This document shows positions 53,751 to 64,000 of a DNA stretch of 64,000 nucleotides, piece by piece. The stretch is taken from positions 5,124,501 to 5,188,500 of the forward strand of contig NC_135559.1 in the NCBI RefSeq assembly GCF_964340395.1, given 5' to 3'. The translations under genes and the position numbers were made by a program. This stretch comes from Glandiceps talaboti (Eukaryota; Hemichordata; Enteropneusta; Spengelidae). The notes beneath the pieces were generated by a model. It saw nothing but the letters and a program-made list of their open reading frames with translations, did no database searches and was not told where the DNA came from. How positions within the stretch are numbered: the stretch's first letter is position 1; each line of letters starts with the position of its first letter.

Positions 53751-56700
53751 TCAAAGTGTCCAGATCTCTTCAACATTCTTTAATACTGCATCACCATCTG
53801 ATTTGTATAACATAAAGTATCCCTGGATCTGGGCAATACTGACGGGTTTCTTGTGGGATAACACTGCCTGGGCAAACTGATGTGAATGGGTTTCTGGGTA
53901 ATCTGGGTAAAACCGAGTATACATGTGCATCAACTGATGATCTGTGGCATGGTCTATGAGTTCTTTCATGTCCACCCTACCTGGTCGGATAAGTGCAGGG
54001 TCCAACCTGTAATGAGTGAGAGAAGGTAATTATCACATGAGTGACAAAAAATAGGCAATCATACACAAGTGTGGGTATAGTTAACTCAATTTTTCATCTC
54101 AAAGGATGAATTCTAACAAAACAGCATTTTACAGACAAGAAACAAAAGTTCATATATCACTCCTTTGTACTGTAATAATAATTTTTTATATGTCGAAATG
54201 AATTTGGAAGTTTGTTGGATGGTTACCACTGAGCAGTGGCCTGGTGCTCAGTCCTCGTGTTGTTGAAGCAGGAGAAAGCTGGAATACCTGAAGAAAACCT
54301 GTGTTGTTTAACAGGGTCGAACTGAGCATCCTCCTTCATACATACAAACCTGGCTAATTTATTTTTTTATAATCAAACCCAGGGATAGGGGTATTTTGGG
54401 TGTTGTCTTCTGTTTGTTTGGGCTTGCTCCCAATATAAAGCTATAATACTAGTATACTTTACTTACCTTTCTAGGTAGTTTGTTGTCATAAATACAACCC
54501 TAGCTTCAGTGGATGCTACACCATCTAACGTATTCAATAAACCACTGAATGTAACCCTACCCATACCTTCGTACTTGGCTGAAATAAATCATACAATTCA
54601 ATAAATTTGATTTACTTATCATTTCAAATTGCACACTGTGTCTAAAATTTGTTTTACTATACAATTTGTAGGAGTATATTAAATGTACATTGTATTTAAA
54701 TATGATGTGTATAAATGACATTTGGGTACCTAAAGAACTTTTTAAAAAAACCCACATTTTTAGTAACAGAGCCTCTTTGTGCATAAACAAACATGCCTCA
54801 ATCAAGCTGATATGTTAATACATGTATATGTGTTTTACTGTATATTTTTAGTGTGTATTTTGTATGCAGAAAATGAGGCCCAGTTAAAATAGTCTAGCTG
54901 CTAGACCTCGGATGTTCTTCCGATACAATACGACACACGACTGAACATCACTATCGAGGATGGAACATCCGAGCCCTCACTGTGAACTTCGTTCGCTTAT
55001 CATATCGGAAGAAAGCCTGAACGTTTAGCAAGAAGACTAAGTTACAAACTGCCAATATGAACATCATGTTTCTGGGATTTTGTGAAGCTCTCAGGAAGTA
55101 CTTAACTTACCTTCTCGACTTATTTCTCGACTGACAAAGGCAGCATCTACGTCTTCTAGTAGTATGATAGTTTGTTGTGGTGCTACACTCATGAGATAAT
55201 TTAATCTATCATCAGATAAACTTTTATCACTTAGATTTAATACACATATACTGTAATCGAGTTCACCAGCAAGAGCCATTCTGTTCATGTAAACATGAAA
55301 AGACACAATTCTTAATTACATGTCCATGTGATAAAATTAAACTCAAATATGATACTCAATATCACCAGCAAGAACCACCCATAATTTCTGCTAACCAAGA
55401 AAGACAGTGTCAGGCAAATTTAAACCTAAAATTCAACACACATATGTTGCATTCTCGATCTCCAGCAAAGATGAATCTGTTGCACAGTTAGGCTAATATC
55501 CTGTGAATGTATTTATTTCAGTGCACAAAAATTCAGGAATACAACTTTTCACATTTTGACACCATTTTATTTTGGCCCATAAACAATTTTTGACTACACT
55601 TTTATAGTCACATCCCTTTTAGGAGAACTAAATCTGTCTTTATTATATTTGGTTGTTCAGAATTTAACCGTGAAAGCGATTCCATGTTCACTCTTGATTT
55701 ATTTTGGTGAATACATTATTTAAATATGCTGGAATAAGTTAGAGACAAAATACATAATGTTGACAGTATTTATTGCAACATCAAACTAGACATTACGAAG
55801 TCAGTATTGAGACAGGTGATGATTGGCAAATGTAATATTCACAAATGGCAAAATAATGTAATTTTGAGAAAAATAATGAAGAATGTTCTGCAAAATGATG
55901 AGAGATATATGCAAATGACAACATCATGACATGTGAATGATGTGATAATATATATATGATGATTGGAAGATGGAATATTCACAGATGGCAAAATAATGTA
56001 ATTTTGAGAAAAATAATGAAGAATGTTCTGCAAAATGATGAGAGATACATGCAAATGACAACATCATGACATGTGAACGATGTGATAATATATATAAATT
56101 AGAAGTAATGTGACATTCTTTACCACCCACTTACATATAACTACTTTTTCCACCCACTTACATATAACTACTTTTTCCACCCACTTACATATAACTACTT
56201 TTTCCACCCACTTACATATAACTACTTTTTCCACCCACTTACATATAACTACTTTTTCCACCCACTTACATATAACTACTTTTTCCACCCACTTACATAT
56301 AACTACTTTTTCCACCCACTTACATATAACTACTTTTTCCACCCACTTACATATAACTACTTTTTCCACCCACTTACATATAACTACTTTTTCCACCCAC
56401 TTACATATAACTACTTTTTCCACCCACTTACATATAACTACTTTTTCCACCCACTTACATATAACTACTTTTTCCACCCACTTACATATAACTACTTTTT
56501 CCACCCACTTACATATAACTACTTTTTCCACCCACTTACATATAACTACTTTTTCCACCCACTTACATATAACTACTTTTTCCACCCACTTACATATAAC
56601 TACTTTTTCCACCCACTTACATATAACTACTTTTTCCACCCACTTACATATAACTACTTTTTCCACCCACTTACATATAACTACTTTTTCCACCCACTTA

Positions 56701-59700
56701 CATATAACTACTTTTTCCACCCACTTACATATAACTACTTTTTCCACCCACTTACATATAACTACTTTTTCCACCCACTTACATATAACTACTTTTTCCA
56801 CCCACTTACATATAACTACTTTTTCCACCCACTTACATATAACTACTTTTTCCACCCACTTACATATAACTACTTTTTCCACCCACTTACATATAACTAC
56901 TTTTTCCACCCACTTACATATAACTACTTTTACCACCCACTTACATATAACTACTTTTTCCACCCACTTACATATAACTACTTTTTCCACCCACTTACAT
57001 ATAACTACTTTTACCACCCACTTACATATAACTACTTTTTCCACCCACTTACATATAACTACTTTTTCCACCCACTTACATATAACTACTTTTACCACCC
57101 ACTTACATATAACTACTTTTTCCACCCACTTACATATAACTACTTTTTCCACCCACTTACATATAACTACTTTTTCCACCCACTTACATATAACTACTTT
57201 TTCCACCCACTTACATATAACTACTTTTTCCACCCACTTACATATAACTACTTTTTCCACCCACTTACATATAACTACTTTTACCACCCACTTACATATA
57301 ACTACTTTTTCCACCCACTTACATATAACTACTTTTTCCACCCACTTACATATAACTACTTTTTCCACCCACTTACATATAACTACTTTTTCCACCCACT
57401 TACATATAACTACTTTTTCCACCCACTTACATATAACTACTTTTTCCACCCACTTACATATAACTACTTTTTCCACCCACTTACATATAACTACTTTTTC
57501 CACCCACTTACATATAACTACTTTTTCCACCCACTTACATATAACTACTTTTTCCACCCACTTACATATAACTACTTTTTCCACCCACTTACATATAACT
57601 ACTTTTTCCACCCACTTACATATAACTACTTTTTCCACCCACTTACATATAACTACTTTTTCCACCCACTTACATATAACTACTTTTTCCACCCACTTAC
57701 ATATAACTACTTTTTCCACCCACTTACATATAACTACTTTTTCCACCCACTTACATATAACTACTTTTTCCACCCACTTACATATAACTACTTTTTCCAC
57801 CCACTTACATATAACTACTTTTTCCACCCACTTACATATAACTACTTTTTCCACCCACTTACATATAACTACTTTTTCCACCCACTTACATATAACTACT
57901 TTTTCCACCCACTTACATATAACTACTTTTTCCACCCACTTACATATAACTACTTTTTCCACCCACTTACATATAACTACTTTTTCCACCCACTTACATA
58001 TAACTACTTTTTCCACCCACTTACATATAACTACTTTTTCCACCCACTTACATATAACTACTTTTTCCACCCACTTACATATAACTACTTTTTCCACCCA
58101 CTTACATATAACTACTTTTTCCACCCACTTACATATAACTACTTTTTCCACCCACTTACATATAACTACTTTTTCCACCCACTTACATATAACTACTTTT
58201 TCCACCCACTTACATATAACTACTTTTTCCACCCACTTACATATAACTACTTTTTCCACCCACTTACATATAACTACTTTTTCCACCCACTTACATATAA
58301 CTACTTTTTCCACCCACTTACATATAACTACTTTTACCACCCACTTACATATAACTACTTTTTCCACCCACTTACATATAACTACTTTTTCCACCCACTT
58401 ACATATAACTACTTTTTCCACCCACTTACATATAACTACTTTTTCCACCCACTTACATATAACTACTTTTTCCACCCACTTACATATAACTACTTTTTCC
58501 ACCCACTTACATATAACTACTTTTTCCACCCACTTACATATAACTACTTTTTCCACCCACTTACATATAACTACTTTTTCCACCCACTTACATATAACTA
58601 CTTTTTCCACCCACTTACATATAACTACTTTTACCACCCACTTACATATAACTACTTTTTCCACCCACTTACATATAACTACTTTTACCACCCACTTACA
58701 TATAACTACTTTTTCCACCCACTTACATATAACTACTTTTTCCACCCACTTACATATAACTACTTTTTCCACCCACTTACATATAACTACTTTTTCCACC
58801 CACTTACATATAACTACTTTTACCACCCACTTACATATAACTACTTTTACCACCCACTTACATATAACTACTTTTTCCACCCACTTACATATAACTACTT
58901 TTTCCACCCACTTACATATAACTACTTTTTCCACCCACTTACATATAACTACTTTTTCCACCCACTTACATATAACTACTTTTTCCACCCACTTACATAT
59001 AACTACTTTTTCCACCCACTTACATATAACTACTTTTTCCACCCACTTACATATAACTACTTTTTCCACCCACTTACATATAACTACTTTTTCCACCCAC
59101 TTACATATAACTACTTTTTCCACCCACTTACATATAACTACTTTTACCACCCACTTACATATAACTACTTTTTCCACCCACTTACATATAACTACTTTTA
59201 CCACCCACTTACATATAACTACTTTTTCCACCCACTTACATATAACTACTTTTTCCACCCACTTACATATAACTACTTTTTCCACCCACTTACATATAAC
59301 TACTTTTTCCACCCACTTACATATAACTACTTTTTCCACCCACTTACATATAACTACTTTTACCACCCACTTACATATAACTACTTTTTCCACCCACTTA
59401 CATATAACTACTTTTTCCACCCACTTACATATAACTACTTTTTCCACCCACTTACATATAACTACTTTTTCCACCCACTTACATATAACTACTTTTTCCA
59501 CCCACTTACATATAACTACTTTTTCCACCCACTTACATATAACTACTTTTTCCACCCACTTACATATAACTACTTTTTCCACCCACTTACATATAACTAC
59601 TTTTTCCACCCACTTACATATAACTACTTTTACCACCCACTTACATATAACTACTTTTTCCACCCACTTACATATAACTACTTTTTCCACCCACTTACAT

Positions 59701-62089
59701 ATAACTACTTTTACCACCCACTTACATATAACTACTTTTTCCACCCACTTACATATAACTACTTTTTCCACCCACTTACATATAACTACTTTTTCCACCC
59801 ACTTACATATAACTACTTTTTCCACCCACTTACATATAACTACTTTTACCACCCACTTACATATAACTACTTTTTCCACCCACTTACATATAACTACTTT
59901 TTCCACCCACTTACATATAACTACTTTTACCACCCACTTACATATAACTACTTTTTCCACATCCAGGAGGACCATACAATAAATATCCTCTTCTATATGG
60001 AATTCCTGGGATGATAAAAAAGACACACCATATTATTGGCTGGTTTTAATTTCTCCTAATTTTCACTGCATAAAATCAAACTCAGGCTCCTCTAACAATA
60101 ATTCAATATTCATATATTTACCAGGTATGTTTATTTCAATATTGATTATTAAATTGTATATTGTTTTCTTTATATATGTACAGCATTATAATTGCATTAA
60201 ATGAAATTGATGAAATAAACTGCCTTGTTTATCATTTTTTGAAATTTCTTATTTGAAGAAAAGATTTTACTAGGCTTATACATGTATTACTGTATCTATA
60301 ATAACATGATTTTGAAGTGATCAACTGACCGACCAAACAACTGACCGACCGAACCGACCGATCAAACAATCAATCAGGCAATTTGTAAACTGTAAATTTA
60401 TCTGTTTCATAAAGTGCCAGTTTCCATCAGGCAATTTTGCATCGCTGAAGTGATTTACAGCTAAGTTTCTGTACAAATCTTACCTCTATCTGTATACCAT
60501 TTAGGATCTTGTATAAATTCTTTCACATCATCTAGAATTCTCTCTGATATTCCAGCATCTAAAACTACTGAGTTAAACGGTCTTTTCTTCCTAGGATACC
60601 CAAACTGTCTCCATTCAACTCCAAGGGGAGTATACATCACTGTTTTCCCTTCTTGTCTTTCTATGGCCAATTTCTTTGCTAAAAGACAAAATATAATCAG
60701 TAAATATTCCACAAAAATTAACCCCTGATGTTTGCAACCATGATGTTTGAAACAACTAAAATTCAAAATTCAAAATCTTTTCACAGACAGAAGAGTACTA
60801 TTACCTTTGCTAAGAATTTCAAAGTACATTTCTTTGTTTCTTCCAACTGTTGTCAAGGTAACTGTTTCCCAGGGAGTTCCATGCTGAAGATCTAACATCT
60901 GCTTTTCTCTGTTCCTTTCTACTTTGATCAAATAATTCTTATACCTATATGTGTGTGTGGAAGAGAGATATACAAAATGGAATGATGTATAACTGACAAG
61001 TGGTTTCCAATAAATCTTGTACAGAACTACATTGTATGTGGAACATTTTTGGTAACTTTATTTATGTTCCCTCCCCTGTTGTTCCTCATAATGACTGCCA
61101 AAATATTGATATTAATATGTTGTATATTTGACTAGTTTTGCACCGGAGTTGGTCTTTTTTTTCACAACTTTACATATGTTTTTATTGTATCATTTTTCTC
61201 AGATATGCAAGCACTTTTACAGTGACTGTATGATCTCCAGGGAGTTGGGAAAGTTAAACGATTGTTGTATCATTGTAGGTCTATACCAGGGGTAATAATG
61301 AGTGTACAATGTATATCTGTGCCTAGTCTCATACAGCATACTCTGTTTGTATCGCAATCTGTCATTTTACTTCACTGTAGCACTAACTGCTTCTAATGCA
61401 AAGAATTAATGTAGCCACACACCCCAATGGCAGATATCAGCATGGCTGCATGTAGATATTTACATAATATTCACTATATGTAAATTAAGTTGCTCTTATG
61501 CTCATCTCAACAAGGGCATATGTACACATTAACGTTATTTAAAATAAAGTCAATTAATTATGCTGATGTATGTTACCACTCCCCTTTGTGACCAATCAGT
61601 TTAGGTGCATAATTTTAAACCACATTAATCAGTTGCCATTGGTAGCATCACACACAGTCAGTGAGACAGTGAATAAAAATCACAGAACACAATGTAAAGA
61701 GCTCTGCTTTCTCGAGAATAAGCACATTATAGATACTTGTCATTAACAGTTATTAATATTAATACTCACCAGAAGAAATGAGTTCCAGGACTTGGTACAA
61801 AATCAAACTCTGTCCTAATGCTACCTCCTTCTGTTTGATGAAAGGTAGTTTCCACACTCAAATGTTGCGTCTTATTTGCATGTGAAGTAATCCATTGCAA
61901 TAACCAAGAATAACTTTTGTCTTTGCTTGGAACCTCCAGTGTCATCATATAATGTCTCCTGAAGGCAACCATTCCGAACTGACTACCTTTACGTAAAAAT
62001 GCAAGTGCAGCACCTACACCTACCAAGCCAAAACCAGCACCAAAATATGGATTGTCTTGGAGGGATGATATATAATCAGAAAGAGGCAT
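53751..62089 (-). CDS. BCS1L: BCS1L: mitochondrial AAA chaperone for complex III assembly, complete, 7 coding exons
   Basis: Inner-membrane AAA ATPase that translocates the folded Rieske iron-sulfur protein into complex III. Exons in transcript order: 61770-62089, 60805-60944, 60484-60678, 59942-60005, 55111-55280, 54467-54578, 53751-54006. All junctions are GT-AG and phase-consistent, giving 418 aa (the human protein has 419). The N terminus [19 protein letters not shown] begins the conserved membrane anchor and internal import signal (hydrophobic stretch about 15-32). The BCS1 N domain follows ([29 protein letters not shown]). Walker A is GPPGCGKSS (about 230-238) in exon 4, Walker B LLEDVD (about 280-285) in exon 5, and FMTTN plus the arginine finger region [11 protein letters not shown] come after. 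Exon 4 is only 64 nt. Intron 4 (4.66 kb) is mostly a 27-bp array built from the exon 4 end and its donor. Confidence 0.98.
55830..56100 (+). repeat. Two direct copies of a ~115-bp sequence
   Basis: Blocks at about 55850-55952 and 55968-56090 share 'aaaataatgtaattttgag', 'aatgttctgcaaaatgatg' and 'caaatgacaacatcatgac' almost without change. They lie immediately downstream (transcript sense) of the 27-bp array in BCS1L intron 4. Confidence 0.9.
56123..59956 (-). repeat. 142 x 27-bp tandem array of the BCS1L exon 4 end plus 5' splice site
   Basis: In transcript sense each unit joins exon bases AAAAAGTAGTTATAT (15 exon bases, covering the end of the P-loop codons G-K-S-S-Y-I) to intron bases GTAAGTGGGTGG. 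Unit starts at 56123 and 59930 are exactly 141 periods apart, so there is no insertion or deletion in 3,834 bp. Only one position varies visibly (T or A before CCACCC on the + strand; 16 A-type sites inside the array). The real donor is the first one (59942). Confidence 0.98.
61358..61580 (+). repeat. Dispersed repeat, second copy of the 12749-12999 family
   Basis: Same order of conserved blocks as at 12749-12999. Located in BCS1L intron 1. Confidence 0.75.
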
Positions 62090-62851
62090 CTTGATTAAAG
62101 CTTGTGAATATAATGTCTTTAAGTTAAATTTTCGATTTGAACTTCGGTATTATTAACGCAACTTAAAAGTACCTATTTCCACTGCCTTGGGCGATGACAG
62201 TAAGTAAGTTACTAGCGGTTCCTAAACACCATTGATGGACCAGACACAAATTACAACACACATGCAGTATCCCCACTGCGAATCACTGATGGAATAAACT
62301 TTAGGTTCTTTGAATCAACGGATGGGTATCAGTTCACTTCCACAGAGTAACGGCTAATCCACAATCACGTACGGTACACCAGAGCTTCGTTGTGTGATAT
62401 ATTTTGACTTGGTCAACTACAAGAAACGTGTGTAGCATAGGAGGCAGCCATATTAGAACGGTCAAAGGTCTAGCGTCCAGGGGATTCCACCTTCAGGTTT
62501 AAGGACCCTAATTATCTATAACTTTGTATTGTCTTATTTGGCCTTCAAATCAATATTTTGATATGCAGTTGTAGTAATTTCAATTCATTATAATTTTCAA
62601 ATTTTGTCTGGTAATCGTGTCGCAATATCGACATGTTTTTGAAAATGTAGACGATTGGTGTGCGCCCCCCGTGTTGTAACTTAATGCCCTAACTTTCATC
62701 TCGGCAATGCTCGGAATTTGTCGGTGGCGTTCCGAAAGTGGGTTTGGTCTAACTGTTGTTGGTCGATCGCGTCGATAAGTGGATGTCGAATACTGCTATT
62801 TGTCCTTGCGTTGATGTAATGTGCATTGAAACATAACTTTCCACAGAGACG
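62090..62851. other. Probable bidirectional promoter region upstream of BCS1L
   Basis: GC and CpG content rise compared with the surroundings at about 62330-62480 and 62640-62790. It separates BCS1L (-) from a candidate + strand transcript beginning before 62852. No TATA box stands out. Confidence 0.35.
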
Positions 62852-62855
62852 ATGG
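62852..62855 (+). CDS. Candidate start of a divergent + strand gene (first coding bases only)
   Basis: ATGG followed at once by the strong donor GTAAGCC suggests a first exon ending one base after its start codon, preceded by a CpG-richer leader. I found no continuation exon in 62856-64000, so the rest would be outside the window. It could equally be non-coding. Confidence 0.25.
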
Positions 62856-64000
62856 GTAAGCCTTTAGGTAATTGGTATTTATTTTATTTTCGTAGAGTAG
62901 AGTTTTGTCCCCGTATCAGGCTGATATCGATAACAAATGCAATTTCAGATTATCTACTACTACGATACCGAGATACAGCGATGTCCCTCGTGTAGACAGC
63001 TGTACTTGTAACTAGCAATGCAACACGTCAGCTCAGATGTGTATTTTAAAATCATAGAATCATGGGGTATGTGTGTTACGTTACTGGGAAAGGTTTTGAC
63101 CTTAAATACCCAGACATAATATCCCCTGTGACCCCGTCATATCTTACCGACCAGGGTTATGTTATGCAGGTACTGTGTGAGAAAGTAGAGAGTTGGTTGT
63201 TTAGAGTCGCCGTACACACTGTGTTGGTTGTTTACTACAACTTTGTCATAATTTAGTACACTGCACGTAAATTTATTGACTGGTCACCATATTCGTATGA
63301 CATCTCGTAATTAAAGAGGTGAACGCCCGTTTATTTGTGAAAAAACAACTAGAGAGCCTTGAAGAACGTCGTGTCAAGTGTAATGTTTATATTTGTCGAC
63401 TTACAGTTGCATCGTTTTTGAAGGACAGTATAAAGTCAATATGATTGAAACAATGGCAAGCACACAATTAGTGAATTACAGTTTACATCAATGTTATAAT
63501 AGTCATCTATGATGCAATTGTTTTGGTTCAATAGAGCATGAATAGCGAGTTTATGAATTGAAACTTGAACCTGTTACAACATTTACAGTCACAACTCGCA
63601 TAGTGACAATAACTGACATGTTTTGGGTCTATATGCACAGGTTCACAAAGGCTGCTTTTAGTACACTTAAATGCACTGTTTGAATTTATGATAACAAACT
63701 TCCTGTGTTAAATTTCTTTTTGATGTAAAATAAAAAAAATAGTCACCCAGCAATCTGTTGAAGCATTGTAGACAAGTTTCAATATGTTACTTTTGTATGC
63801 TGTACAACTACAATGTCCAAGCTAATTAAGGGATCTAGCTATAATAAGCAATACACATTATATTGTAATTTGCTTTCAGTGGAGTAAATTGTTTATACCA
63901 TTGTAATATGGGTTACCAGAAATTGCTTGCTCTATTATTTTATAACAATGACATTAATGATAAAAGGGGAGTCGTCAATCAGATTTCATTTTCAGAATTG
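62856..64000 (+). other. AT-rich non-coding stretch, possibly intron 1 of the divergent gene
   Basis: No recognisable exon. A 64-codon ATG frame at 63062-63256 has no domain or homologous look and I do not call it. Confidence 0.4.

Noticed and set aside
56123-59956. CRISPR-like direct repeat array
   Set aside because: Units are contiguous with no spacers, and the host is a eukaryote.
56064-60026. 1,320-aa and 1,290-aa open frames on both strands as giant repeat proteins
   Set aside because: They are products of a stop-free 27-bp unit inside BCS1L intron 4. The frame differs from BCS1L, and flanking sequence gives no credible start or conserved domain.
63062-63256. 64-aa + strand frame near the right end
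   Set aside because: Short, no recognisable domain and no splice or codon-usage support.

Overview
The window is a piece of an animal nuclear genome: AT-rich, intron-rich genes with canonical GT-AG junctions, tRNA-derived SINEs, foldback/MITE elements and many CA, TATG and GATT microsatellites. Gene content (class II CPD photolyase, ANKRD42, BCS1L, BTB zinc-finger genes) fits a marine invertebrate, perhaps a deuterostome. The sequence alone does not give a species.

Layout. (1) 1-4164 is repeat-rich and non-coding. (2) 4165-5278 (+) holds the last two exons of a MYND zinc-finger gene, probably ANKMY1-like. (3) 5279-10780 is AT-rich with degenerate minisatellites. (4) 10926-17505 (-) is a complete 9-exon class II photolyase (516 aa) with a likely non-coding first exon near 18606 and three D-box motifs around it. 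(5) 22381-26013 (-) and 29287-32661 (+) are two head-to-head, intron-free-coding BTB-C2H2 zinc-finger genes on a large inverted duplication. Their BTB halves are almost identical and their finger arrays have diverged. (6) 35610-52397 (-) is a complete ANKRD42 orthologue (15 exons plus a candidate microexon). (7) 53751-62089 (-) is a complete 7-exon BCS1L (418 aa). (8) A divergent + strand gene may start near 62852.

The most unusual thing is a recurrent pattern of tandem duplication at gene-structure boundaries. In BCS1L intron 4, a 3,834-bp array of exactly 142 units of 27 bp is built from the last 15 bases of the P-loop exon plus its 5' splice site, so the intron carries about 142 copies of the donor. 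In the photolyase, intron 7 starts with ten 40-bp copies of the exon 7 end plus donor, and the stop-codon region is a 3 x 39-bp (in-frame) repeat. In ANKRD42, exon 6 end plus donor is duplicated with a 114-bp period (the copy has an in-frame stop), and the exon 4 acceptor with a 107-bp period. These exon models were derived by hand from splice sites and reading-phase continuity; every junction in the three complete multi-exon genes is phase-consistent.

The genes are not an operon. They are independent housekeeping or regulatory genes: light-driven DNA repair, mitochondrial complex III assembly, an ankyrin scaffold, and two probable transcription factors.
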